Shown here one piece after another: positions 41,924 to 48,539 of a stretch of 48,539 nt of DNA (the first letter of the stretch is position 1; each line of letters opens with the position of its first letter). This DNA is from Sediminibacterium sp. (GTDB taxonomy: Bacteria; Bacteroidota; Bacteroidia; Chitinophagales; Chitinophagaceae). The translations under genes were made by a program, and so were the position numbers. Under the pieces are notes generated by a model. That model did no database searches and was not told the DNA's origin. It saw only the letters and a program-made list of their open reading frames with translations. The DNA lies in assembly GCA_027487895.1 (NCBI GenBank), contig JAIYCS010000132.1, forward strand, positions 1-48,539, given 5' to 3'.

Positions 41924-43197
41924 ATATAACGTATAATTTTTGCAGAAGCGCCTTTGTGGGCGTGCACAAAGTCACCAGCAATTTGTCCCATTGCATGTCT
42001 ACTTACTTCGTTGCTACATAAATTTTTTGCAACGGATTCAAAATCTAACGCATCTTTAATACTAACTGCCCCACCTGCTTCGATGAGCCCTACAGCTTCA
42101 ATGTATTTATCATAAACAGGTCCAAATAATACGGGCTTGTAGTGTACGGCTGCTTCTAGGCAGTTGTGTATGCCATCTGCACCAAATCCGCCACCAATAT
42201 AGCTTATAGAAGCATAATGGTATAGTTTACTAAGCATGCCTACATTGTCTATGATAAGTGTGTTAAAGTTTTGCGTCGAATTGTTTAATCCCTGTACATA
42301 ATCTGAATATAGAACTGCATTTTTATAAAGTGTCAAGCAGTTTTGAAGTCTTTGATGGGTGATATCGTGTGGTGCAATAATAAATTTAATATGCGGGTTT
42401 GCCTTTTCAAAATGCGCAATGGTTTCATCATCCTGAAACCAAGTGCTTCCCGCTACGAGCACCAAACTATTGTTGCAAAAATGTGCAATTGGATCGATAG
42501 GCGAAAAGGCGTTTGCAATTTCAATGACCCTGTCAAATCTAGTGTCGCCGCCAAGATATACCTCATTATTAATGCCAATAGAATGAAGTAAAGATTGTGA
42601 GCGCTGGTCTTGTACAAAAATAGCACTAAAGCAGTGTAATATGTTTTTATAAAATCGACCATACCATTTAAAAAACAATTGATCTTTTCTAAAAATACCC
42701 GCAATTAAAATAGTAGGAATTTGTCGTTTTTGTAAACCTGTAAGATAGTAATGCCAAAATTCATACTTTACAAAAATGGCCAAGGATGGGTTTACTATAG
42801 TTAAAAATTGCTGCGCATTTTTTTCGCTATCCATGGGTAAGTAAAATACAAAATCTGCACCGCTATAATTTTTATGAACCTCATAACCAGATGGTGAAAA
42901 AAAGGTAAGTAGGATACTGTAATTTGGATCATTCTTTTGTAATCCTTCTAAAACCGGACGTCCTTGTTCAAATTCACCAAGTGAGGCACAGTGCATCCAA
43001 ATAACCCTTTTTGTATTAGAGGCTAAGGCGTCGGCAATTTGCTTTAAAATTTCTTTTCTACCTGTATGCCACAGTTTTGCTTTTGGATTGACCCATCCAA
43101 GTATTTTGGCGGCTAAAGGGTATAGTCCAATGAATATTTGGTAGAGGAAAAGCAAGATTTGATAGTTTATTCTGCAAATAAACAAATTAAAGCCCAT
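41896..43197 (-). CDS. waaA: 3-deoxy-D-manno-octulosonic acid (Kdo) transferase
   Basis: Transfers Kdo from CMP-Kdo to lipid A precursor in lipopolysaccharide assembly at the inner membrane. The 433-residue GT30-family chain shows VIWMHCASLGEFEQGRPVLE, LLTFFSPSGYE, FVKYEFWHYYL, LGGDTRFDRV and, in the C-terminal domain, YIGGGFGADGIHNCLEAAVHYKPVLFGPVYDKYIEA, all WaaA signatures. One N-terminal hydrophobic segment is present (about 12-28). It is convergent with the unknown gene and overlaps it by 28 bases. It is divergent from the sugar-nucleotide operon, a linkage common in the phylum. Confidence 0.93.
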   Translation of the reverse strand: MGFNLFICRINYQILLFLYQIFIGLYPLAAKILGWVNPKAKLWHTGRKEILKQIADALASNTKRVIWMHCASLGEFEQGRPVLEGLQKNDPNYSILLTFFSPSGYEVHKNYSGADFVFYLPMDSEKNAQQFLTIVNPSLAIFVKYEFWHYYLTGLQKRQIPTILIAGIFRKDQLFFKWYGRFYKNILHCFSAIFVQDQRSQSLLHSIGINNEVYLGGDTRFDRVIEIANAFSPIDPIAHFCNNSLVLVAGSTWFQDDETIAHFEKANPHIKFIIAPHDITHQRLQNCLTLYKNAVLYSDYVQGLNNSTQNFNTLIIDNVGMLSKLYHYASISYIGGGFGADGIHNCLEAAVHYKPVLFGPVYDKYIEAVGLIEAGGAVSIKDALDFESVAKNLCSNEVSRHAMGQIAGDFVHAHKGASAKIIRYIQENRLLTS

Positions 43198-43260
43198 TTA
43201 CCCATTTTATATACTAGAATAAGGTTCGTTACAAAGCATCAAACAAAGGCTTTTTTGCAG

Positions 43261-43268
43261 TAATTTTG
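43261..43268 (+). promoter_or_regulatory. -7 element of the sugar-nucleotide operon
   Basis: TAATTTTG, an exact TAnnTTTG match, ends 19 bases before the DegT aminotransferase ATG. No -33 TTTG box at the standard spacing. Confidence 0.5.
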
Positions 43269-43287
43269 GCCCTATAAATACTGGCAC

Positions 43288-44415
43288 ATGAGACCCATTC
43301 AGATGGTGGATACCAAAACCCAATACCTTCAAATTAAAGACGAAGTAGATGCTGCCATTCATGCAGTACTTGATAGCGCAGCATATATTAACGGGAAGGC
43401 CGTTCAAGACTTTGCAGCTTCCCTTGCCGCTTACATGGGTGTCAAGCACGTGATTCCATGTGCTAATGGTACCGATGCCTTACAAATAGCCATGATGGCT
43501 ATTGGACTTGAGCCTGGAGACGAAGTAATTACACCATCCTTTACCTATATCGCTACCACCGAAGTAGTGGCATTACTCAGGTTAAAACCTGTTTTTGTAG
43601 AAGTTGATCCAGTAACTTTTTGCATGGATCCGGCTGCATTAGAAAAAGCCATTACGTCCAAAACTAAAGCCATTGTTCCAGTGCATTTGTATGGTCAGGC
43701 GGCGCCCATGGAAGAGATTTTACAAATTGCAAAAAAGCACAACTTGTATGTGATTGAAGACAATGCGCAGGCTATTGGATGCTCTTACACATTTAAAGAT
43801 GGTACCGTTAAAAAAACGGGTACCATGGGGCATATTGGCGCTACTTCTTTTTATCCGAGTAAAAACTTAGGTGCTTTTGGTGATGGCGGTGCATTATTTA
43901 CAAATGATGACGCACTTGCACATACGTTAAAAACGATAGCCAACCATGGTCAAGAAAAAAGATACTACCACGACATTGTTGGTTGTAATTCTAGACTTGA
44001 TAGTATTCAGGCGGCCATCTTAAATATTAAATTAAAACATTTAGACCGCTACAATCAAGCAAGGGCAAACGTTGCAACATTGTACAACCAAGCTTTTGAA
44101 AATTGTGCTGTCATTACAACGCCTAGTACTGCTTCATACAGTTCGCATGTGTTTCATCAGTACACCATTTTATTTGATGGCGATAGGGATGGATTGATTG
44201 CGTATTTATCTGAAAAAGGCATTCCTTCTATGATTTATTATCCGGTGCCGGGGCACAAACAAAAAATGTTCGCTTCATTTAATTTACCGGATACTTTATT
44301 ACCCATCACTGATGATTTAACAAACCGTGTTATTTCATTACCTATTCATACCGAAATGGACATGGAACAGTTGACCTATATTACAGAGGCCGTTTTAAAT
44401 TTTATCAATAAATAA
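43288..44415 (+). CDS. DegT/DnrJ/EryC1/StrS sugar aminotransferase
   Basis: PLP-dependent aminotransferase acting on nucleotide-linked keto-sugars for surface polysaccharide. The 375-residue protein shows ACANGTDALQIA-type cofactor site (PCANGTDALQIAMMA), GDEVITPSFTYIAT, IEDNAQAIG and the PLP lysine Lys192 in SFYPSKNLGAFGDGGALFTN. NHGQEKRYYHDIVGCNSRLDSIQAAIL is also typical. Three bases separate it from the UDP-glucose dehydrogenase gene, so it leads a four-gene operon. The sugar substrate cannot be named from sequence; in this context a UDP-linked sugar is likely. Confidence 0.92.
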   Translation: MRPIQMVDTKTQYLQIKDEVDAAIHAVLDSAAYINGKAVQDFAASLAAYMGVKHVIPCANGTDALQIAMMAIGLEPGDEVITPSFTYIATTEVVALLRLKPVFVEVDPVTFCMDPAALEKAITSKTKAIVPVHLYGQAAPMEEILQIAKKHNLYVIEDNAQAIGCSYTFKDGTVKKTGTMGHIGATSFYPSKNLGAFGDGGALFTNDDALAHTLKTIANHGQEKRYYHDIVGCNSRLDSIQAAILNIKLKHLDRYNQARANVATLYNQAFENCAVITTPSTASYSSHVFHQYTILFDGDRDGLIAYLSEKGIPSMIYYPVPGHKQKMFASFNLPDTLLPITDDLTNRVISLPIHTEMDMEQLTYITEAVLNFINK

Positions 44416-44418
44416 TTT

Positions 44419-45726
44419 ATGAAGATTGCAGTTGTTGGTACGGGATATGTAGGGCTTGTAACAGGTACTTGTTTTGCTGAAACAGGCAACAAAGTAACCT
44501 GTGTAGATATTGATGCTTCAAAAGTAGCACGTTTATCAGGTGGAGAAATTACCATTTACGAACCAGGGCTAGAAAAACTTTTTTTGCGCAATTTGCAAGA
44601 AGGTCGATTACAGTTTACAACCAATTTAAAGGAAGGGATAGAAGGCGCTAGCATTATTTTTTTAGCACTTCCTACACCACCCGGTGCCGATGGCCACGCC
44701 GATTTACAATACATTTTAAAAGTAGCCGATGACTTGGGTCATTTGCTAAAAAGCTATGCGGTTATTGTAGATAAAAGCACCGTTCCTGTTGGTACAGCTG
44801 CTAAAGTGCACGCCGCTATTGCAAAAAATTATAGTGGCGAATTTGATGTGGTAAGCAATCCTGAGTTTTTACGTGAGGGCGTTGCCGTAGATGATTTTAT
44901 GAAACCAGACCGCGTTGTTATTGGCACAAGTTCTGATCGCGCAAAAAAATTAATGGGTGATTTATTTGCACCCTTTGTGCGTCAGGGCAATCCGGTTATT
45001 TATATGGATGAAGCCAGTGCCGAACTAACAAAATATGCTGCCAATTCTTTTTTAGCAGCTAAAATTTCCTTCATGAATGAAATTGCACAACTCTGTGAAA
45101 GGATGGGTGCCGATGTGGATATGGTAAGAAGGGGTATTGGTTCTGATGATCGAATTGGCAAACGGTTTTTGTTTTCTGGGATTGGATATGGAGGCAGTTG
45201 TTTTCCTAAAGACGTGCAAGCTTTAATCAAATCTGCGGCTGCGCATGATTATGATTTTAAGATATTAAATGCAGTTGAGCGCGTTAATGAAAAACAAAAA
45301 ATGCACTTGGTGCATGTAATGGAAAATCATTTTGAGGGCAGCTTAGCTGGTAAACATTTTGCACTTTGGGGTCTCGCATTTAAACCCAACACAGACGATA
45401 TCCGAGAAGCGCCAGCGCTTACCATCATTGACGCTCTTTTGCAAAGAGGGGCTACTGTAACGGCTTTTGACCCAGAGGCTACATCACATGTAAAGCAGGT
45501 GGTGGGTGATACAATACATTATGCACCCAATCAATATGAAGCACTTGAAAATGCAGATGCCCTAATTATTGCAACAGAATGGAGTGTTTTTAGAACACCT
45601 GATTTTGACGAAATAGTAAAAAAGCTTCCTTCAAAATTAATTTTTGATGGACGAAACTTATTCGAACTCCATGCAATGAAGGAGCTCGGGTTTACGTATT
45701 ATAGTATTGGTAGAGCAAGCATTTAA
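44419..45726 (+). CDS. ugd: UDP-glucose 6-dehydrogenase
   Basis: Oxidises UDP-glucose to UDP-glucuronate with 2 NAD+. The 435-residue protein has the N-terminal NAD fold (IAVVGTGYVGLVTGTCFAETG), FLALPTPPGADGHADL, the VPVGTAAKVH segment, NPEFLREGVAVDDFM, and the catalytic Cys261 in GIGYGGSCFPKDVQAL. The C-terminal domain shows ALWGLAFKPNTDDIREAPA. Its product is the substrate of the UDP-glucuronate decarboxylase encoded 12 bases downstream. Relatives can use other UDP-sugars, but the neighbouring Uxs supports UDP-glucose. Confidence 0.93.
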   Translation: MKIAVVGTGYVGLVTGTCFAETGNKVTCVDIDASKVARLSGGEITIYEPGLEKLFLRNLQEGRLQFTTNLKEGIEGASIIFLALPTPPGADGHADLQYILKVADDLGHLLKSYAVIVDKSTVPVGTAAKVHAAIAKNYSGEFDVVSNPEFLREGVAVDDFMKPDRVVIGTSSDRAKKLMGDLFAPFVRQGNPVIYMDEASAELTKYAANSFLAAKISFMNEIAQLCERMGADVDMVRRGIGSDDRIGKRFLFSGIGYGGSCFPKDVQALIKSAAAHDYDFKILNAVERVNEKQKMHLVHVMENHFEGSLAGKHFALWGLAFKPNTDDIREAPALTIIDALLQRGATVTAFDPEATSHVKQVVGDTIHYAPNQYEALENADALIIATEWSVFRTPDFDEIVKKLPSKLIFDGRNLFELHAMKELGFTYYSIGRASI

Positions 45727-45738
45727 TGTATAAATAGT

Positions 45739-46716
45739 ATGATGAAAAATAAAACGGTATTAATTACAGGAGCAGCTGGATTTTTAGGTTCTCATTTGTG
45801 TGACAGATTTGTGTCTGAAGGCGCAACTGTAATAGCGATGGATAATTTAATTACCGGAGACGAAAAAAATATTGAGCACCTAAAAGGCTTACCTAATTTT
45901 TCATTTGTATTACATGATGTTACAAAGCATATTACCATTGATGGGCCACTTGATTATATTTTGCATTTTGCATCACCAGCAAGCCCCATCGATTATTTAA
46001 AGATACCCATTCAAACTTTAAAAGTAGGCGCACTTGGTACGCATAATTGTTTAGGCCTTGCAAAAGATAAAGGCGCTAGAATACTTGTGGCTAGTACCAG
46101 TGAAGTATATGGAGATCCGCTGGTGCATCCGCAGCCAGAATCCTACTGGGGTAATGTTAATCCGGTTGGCCCAAGAGGTGTGTATGACGAAGCCAAGCGT
46201 TTTATGGAATCTATCACAAGGGCTTACCATACTTTTCATGGCGTAGAAACTAGAATTGTTCGCATATTTAATACCTATGGTCCTCGCATGCGACTCAATG
46301 ATGGAAGGGCTTTGCCTGCGTTTATTGGTCAGGCACTTAGAGGGGAAGATCTAACCGTTTTTGGGGATGGTTCTCAAACAAGAAGCTTTTGTTATGTGAG
46401 TGATTTAATTGAAGGTATTTACAGGTTATTGCTAAGTGATTATTCGATGCCTGTAAATATTGGTAACCCCCACGAAATTTCATTAAAAGATTTTGCAGAA
46501 GAAGTATTGAAATTAACAGATGCAAATGTTCAAATCATTTACAAGCCACTTCCAGTAGATGATCCAAAGCAGCGTCAGCCAGATATTACCAAAGCATCCG
46601 AACTCTTAGATTGGGCGCCAATCGTTTCTCGTGCCGAAGGCCTTCAAAAAACATATGCTTATTTTAAATCACTACCAAAGTCGGAGTGGACCAAGCAGCC
46701 TAAAAATTTTTCTTAA
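45739..46716 (+). CDS. UDP-glucuronate decarboxylase (UDP-xylose synthase)
   Basis: SDR-family enzyme converting UDP-glucuronate to UDP-xylose. Nucleotide motif [14 protein letters not shown] lies at the N-terminus. The Uxs-specific block [40 protein letters not shown] and [18 protein letters not shown] includes the catalytic Tyr149 and Lys153. ARPAD-like C-terminal segments give 325 residues, normal for Uxs. Two adjacent ATG codons open the gene; the first is used here. It follows ugd directly and supplies the pentose donor for polysaccharide or glycan assembly. Confidence 0.92.
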   Translation: MMKNKTVLITGAAGFLGSHLCDRFVSEGATVIAMDNLITGDEKNIEHLKGLPNFSFVLHDVTKHITIDGPLDYILHFASPASPIDYLKIPIQTLKVGALGTHNCLGLAKDKGARILVASTSEVYGDPLVHPQPESYWGNVNPVGPRGVYDEAKRFMESITRAYHTFHGVETRIVRIFNTYGPRMRLNDGRALPAFIGQALRGEDLTVFGDGSQTRSFCYVSDLIEGIYRLLLSDYSMPVNIGNPHEISLKDFAEEVLKLTDANVQIIYKPLPVDDPKQRQPDITKASELLDWAPIVSRAEGLQKTYAYFKSLPKSEWTKQPKNFS

Positions 46717-46727
46717 ATCACCTAATC

Positions 46728-47603
46728 ATGTCTAAACCGCTCATTGTTGTTACAGGAAAAAATGGACAATTAGGTTCCGAGCTTCAATTAATTGCGCCAT
46801 CATTTGATGCACAGTATGATTTTTTATTTGCTGATAGAGCAGTGCTCGATTTATCGTCTAATGATTCTATTGATAATTTTTGTGCAGAGCACAAACCTGC
46901 AGTTGTAATTAACTGTGCAGCATACACGGCCGTTGATAAGGCGGAAACAGACAGGGATGCAGCATTTCAAATTAATGCTGTTGCTGTTGGAAAGTTAGCA
47001 GCCTACTGTAAGGCAATGGGGGCTTTATTTATTACCGTTTCTACCGATTACGTTTTTGATGGTAATGGCACAAGCCCATACCTGCCTTCTGATACAACAG
47101 ATCCTATCAATTATTATGGGGCGTCAAAAGCCGAGGGTGAAAAATTAGCGGTAACAAATAATCCAGAAAGTATCATTATTAGAACCTCATGGGTGTATAG
47201 CAGGTTTGGCAATAATTTTGTAAAAACCATGATACGTTTAATGGGGGAGCGCCCTTCCTTAAATGTGGTGGGTGATCAAATTGGTGCGCCAACCTATGCT
47301 GCGGATTTAGCGGTTGCTATTATGCATATGGTTGCTCAAAAAGCAGCAGGTAATGCGCATAGTGGTATTTATCATTACAGCAATAGTGGTGCAATAAGTT
47401 GGTATGATTTTGCGGTAGCAATTGGTGAATTGATTCAATCAAATTGCACGGTTGCTAAAATTGGCTCAGAGGCATTTCCAACGCCTGCTAAAAGGCCTCA
47501 TTATTCACTCATGGATTGCATTTCCATCATTCAAGATTTTGGTGTGGATCAGCCAGATTGGAAAGAAAGTTTAGCGGTTTGTATACCACTCATTCAAAAA
47601 TAA
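46728..47603 (+). CDS. rfbD: dTDP-4-dehydrorhamnose reductase (RfbD)
   Basis: Last step of dTDP-L-rhamnose synthesis, reducing dTDP-4-dehydrorhamnose. The 291-residue SDR chain shows VVTGKNGQLGSELQ, INCAAYTAVDKAETDRDAAFQINA, VSTDYVFDGNG, YYGASKAEGE (catalytic Tyr and Lys) and IIRTSWVYSRFGNNFVKTM, with GDQIGAPTYAADLA. All are family hallmarks. rfbA, rfbB and rfbC are not in the window, so the rhamnose pathway is split or the enzyme works on a related sugar. A bidirectional terminator follows. Confidence 0.92.
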   Translation: MSKPLIVVTGKNGQLGSELQLIAPSFDAQYDFLFADRAVLDLSSNDSIDNFCAEHKPAVVINCAAYTAVDKAETDRDAAFQINAVAVGKLAAYCKAMGALFITVSTDYVFDGNGTSPYLPSDTTDPINYYGASKAEGEKLAVTNNPESIIIRTSWVYSRFGNNFVKTMIRLMGERPSLNVVGDQIGAPTYAADLAVAIMHMVAQKAAGNAHSGIYHYSNSGAISWYDFAVAIGELIQSNCTVAKIGSEAFPTPAKRPHYSLMDCISIIQDFGVDQPDWKESLAVCIPLIQK

Positions 47604-47625
47604 TCATGCAAATATTAGTGCATAA

Positions 47626-47654
47626 AAAAAGCCGCAATAAAATTGCGGCTTTTT
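47626..47654. terminator. Bidirectional terminator between rfbD and tRNA-Gln
   Basis: AAAAAGCCGCAAT (47626-47638) pairs perfectly with ATTGCGGCTTTTT (47642-47654) around an AAA loop. A tracts on one side and T tracts on the other let it end transcription of rfbD rightwards and the tRNA leftwards. Confidence 0.9.
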
Positions 47655-47661
47655 AAGTTGG

Positions 47662-47732
47662 TTGCCCGACCTGGATTCGAACCAAGACAAACTGCACCAA
47701 AAACAGTCGTACTACCATTATACTATCAGGCA
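47662..47732 (-). tRNA. tRNA-Gln (anticodon UUG)
   Basis: A complete cloverleaf reads on the minus strand: acceptor TGCCTGA/TCGGGCA, D stem GTAT/GTAC, anticodon stem ACTGT/GCAGT with loop TTTTGGT (anticodon TTG), and T arm CTTGG/CCAGG around TTCGAAT. Discriminator A and an encoded CCA follow (47659-47661). It decodes CAA and, through wobble, CAG. It stands alone between rfbD and the SGNH gene, with its own strong promoter. Confidence 0.96.
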
Positions 47733-47760
47733 ATCCGGTCATTCATTTCTGAATGGGCTG

Positions 47761-47792
47761 CAAAAATAGGGTGCAACTTAAAATTTTCCAAA
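47761..47792 (-). promoter_or_regulatory. Promoter of tRNA-Gln with -33 and -7 boxes
   Basis: On the minus strand TTTG (47789-47792) is followed after exactly 20 bases by TATTTTTG (47761-47768), the full Bacteroidota consensus. It is the only complete two-box promoter I found here. A CATTCA/TGAATG hairpin (47740-47755) lies between it and the tRNA. Confidence 0.75.
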
Positions 47793-47911
47793 TATTTTAG
47801 ACTCGTTTTTGGCTAAAACCCTCAAAATCAGACTATAATTTGGCAGCATGCTCCTAAATGGCACTCACTTTGTTCAAATGTTTTATATTTAAAGGACAAA
47901 ATTTTAAACCC

Positions 47912-48539
47912 ATGCAAAAATTACTCTTGTTATCTGTGTTTATTGGTTGCTTGTTTTTACTCTCTTTTAGAGATGACAAAAAGAAAAAGATTGTTTTTTT
48001 TGGTGACTCAATCACCGAGGCAGGGGCTAAGCCTGGGGGTTATATTAAAATAATGGAGCAGATGCTTGCAAATGCAGGTAAGGCTCAAAAATATGAATTG
48101 GTAGGTGCGGGAATAGGCGGCAATAAAGTCTATGATTTGTACCTACGTATGGAAAACGATGTACTCGCAAAAAATCCGGATATCGTTGTTATTTATATTG
48201 GTGTAAATGATGTGTGGCATAAAGCGTCTTCAGGAACCGGTACCGATTATTGGAAGTTTGGTCCTTTTTATGAAGCCCTTGTTAAAAAAATTCAGGCATC
48301 GGGTGCTAAAGTAGTCGTGTGTACACCTGGGGTAATTGGTGAAAGAACAGACAATAGCAATCAACTAGATGGCGATTTAAATTTATACAGCAAATGGATT
48401 CGTGATTTTAGTGCCAAAAACAATTTGCCACTCGTTGATGTGCGCAAAGTTTTTATGGATTATAATGCCATTAACAATCCTGCCAATCAGGAGTCTAAAA
48501 TTTTAACCACCGACCGTGTGCATTTGAATGAAAAAGGAA
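47912..48539 (+). CDS. SGNH/GDSL hydrolase, 3'-truncated by window edge
   Basis: Predicted secreted esterase/lipase-like hydrolase; 209 codons are visible before the window ends. A short hydrophobic N-terminus (MQKLLLLSVFIGC then LFLLSF) looks like a signal peptide, possibly a lipoprotein with Cys13. SGNH blocks are clear: FFGDSITEAG with the nucleophile Ser33, a Gly-containing block II near GAGIGGNKVYDL, IGVNDVWH (block III Asn) and TDRVHLNEKG near the end (block V Asp and His). The ATG at 47912 follows a TATATTTA -7-like stretch. The family includes acetylxylan esterases and lysophospholipases; the substrate is unknown. Confidence 0.88.
   Translation, partial: MQKLLLLSVFIGCLFLLSFRDDKKKKIVFFGDSITEAGAKPGGYIKIMEQMLANAGKAQKYELVGAGIGGNKVYDLYLRMENDVLAKNPDIVVIYIGVNDVWHKASSGTGTDYWKFGPFYEALVKKIQASGAKVVVCTPGVIGERTDNSNQLDGDLNLYSKWIRDFSAKNNLPLVDVRKVFMDYNAINNPANQESKILTTDRVHLNEKG

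Noticed and set aside
43288-47603. Secondary-metabolite (amino-sugar antibiotic) cluster
   Set aside because: DegT, Ugd, Uxs and RfbD are standard surface-polysaccharide enzymes; no polyketide or peptide synthetase is present.
1-48539. CRISPR array, prophage, transposon or integrative element
   Set aside because: No spaced direct repeats, transposase, integrase or phage genes are visible; the single tRNA gene has no adjacent integrase or duplicated tRNA end.

Overview
The window is chromosomal DNA of a Bacteroidota bacterium, most likely of the Chitinophagaceae/Sphingobacteria type. The evidence is type IX secretion (T9SS) parts (type A and type B sorting domains, PorP/SprF), DUF4835 and DUF4296 proteins, a Bacteroidota-type Rpb6/omega subunit, a short AMP nucleosidase, and repeated TAnnTTTG promoter elements without Shine-Dalgarno sites. 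Base composition is AT-rich and looks even. I see no phage, transposase, CRISPR array or integron. No gene-free stretch exceeds 300 bases. The window begins inside rpsA (5' end missing) and ends inside an SGNH hydrolase gene (3' end missing).

Layout. 1-4.9 kb: ribosomal protein S1, BamD lipoprotein, RNA polymerase omega, DUF4835 and DUF4296 envelope proteins, a BCP-type peroxiredoxin, and a tiny secreted protein that is almost only a T9SS sorting domain. 4.9-11.7 kb: an rlmI-like rRNA methyltransferase divergent from grpE-dnaJ, then a leftward operon of Na+/solute symporter, O-methyltransferase, LysM glucosaminidase and hypoxanthine phosphoribosyltransferase. 11.8-17.7 kb: LOG-family phosphoribohydrolase, GlcD-type flavoprotein, deoxynucleoside kinase and trpS, with recG divergent. 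17.7-22.4 kb: a 1220-residue PKD/beta-propeller T9SS type B surface protein coupled to its PorP/SprF partner. 22.4-27.3 kb: aminopeptidase P, phosphatidylserine synthase, PurS, RsmI and an M1 peptidase. 27.3-34.3 kb: MFS transporter, a second deoxynucleoside kinase and FolK, divergent from SppA, an ABC-2 permease, an SRPBCC-like protein, and queA. 34.4-41.1 kb: a fused peptide ABC ATPase, CcsA/CcmC, CcmD and glutamate dehydrogenase, an orphan HsdR_N-like protein, AMP nucleosidase, then ccmB and thymidine kinase. 41.1-47.6 kb: a conserved unknown protein, Kdo transferase, and a sugar-nucleotide operon (DegT aminotransferase, UDP-glucose dehydrogenase, UDP-glucuronate decarboxylase, RfbD). 47.6-48.5 kb: tRNA-Gln(UUG) and the partial SGNH hydrolase.

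Functional themes are envelope and surface building (BamD, PorP/SprF and T9SS cargo, WaaA, nucleotide sugars, LysM hydrolase, SppA), nucleotide salvage (Hpt, two dNKs, Tdk, Amn, with PurS for de novo purines), translation and RNA modification (S1, TrpS, RlmI-like, RsmI, QueA, tRNA-Gln) and chaperones. Most genes are core genes of the phylum. I found no convincing new multi-gene system. The best leads are the apparent lack of any ATG, GTG or TTG start for full-length recG, a 19-base A tract encoding the FolK tail, a free-standing T9SS sorting domain, a conserved unknown protein beside waaA, and promoter elements placed so close to start codons that several mRNAs should be leaderless. Family assignments come from reading motifs by eye; no database search was run.
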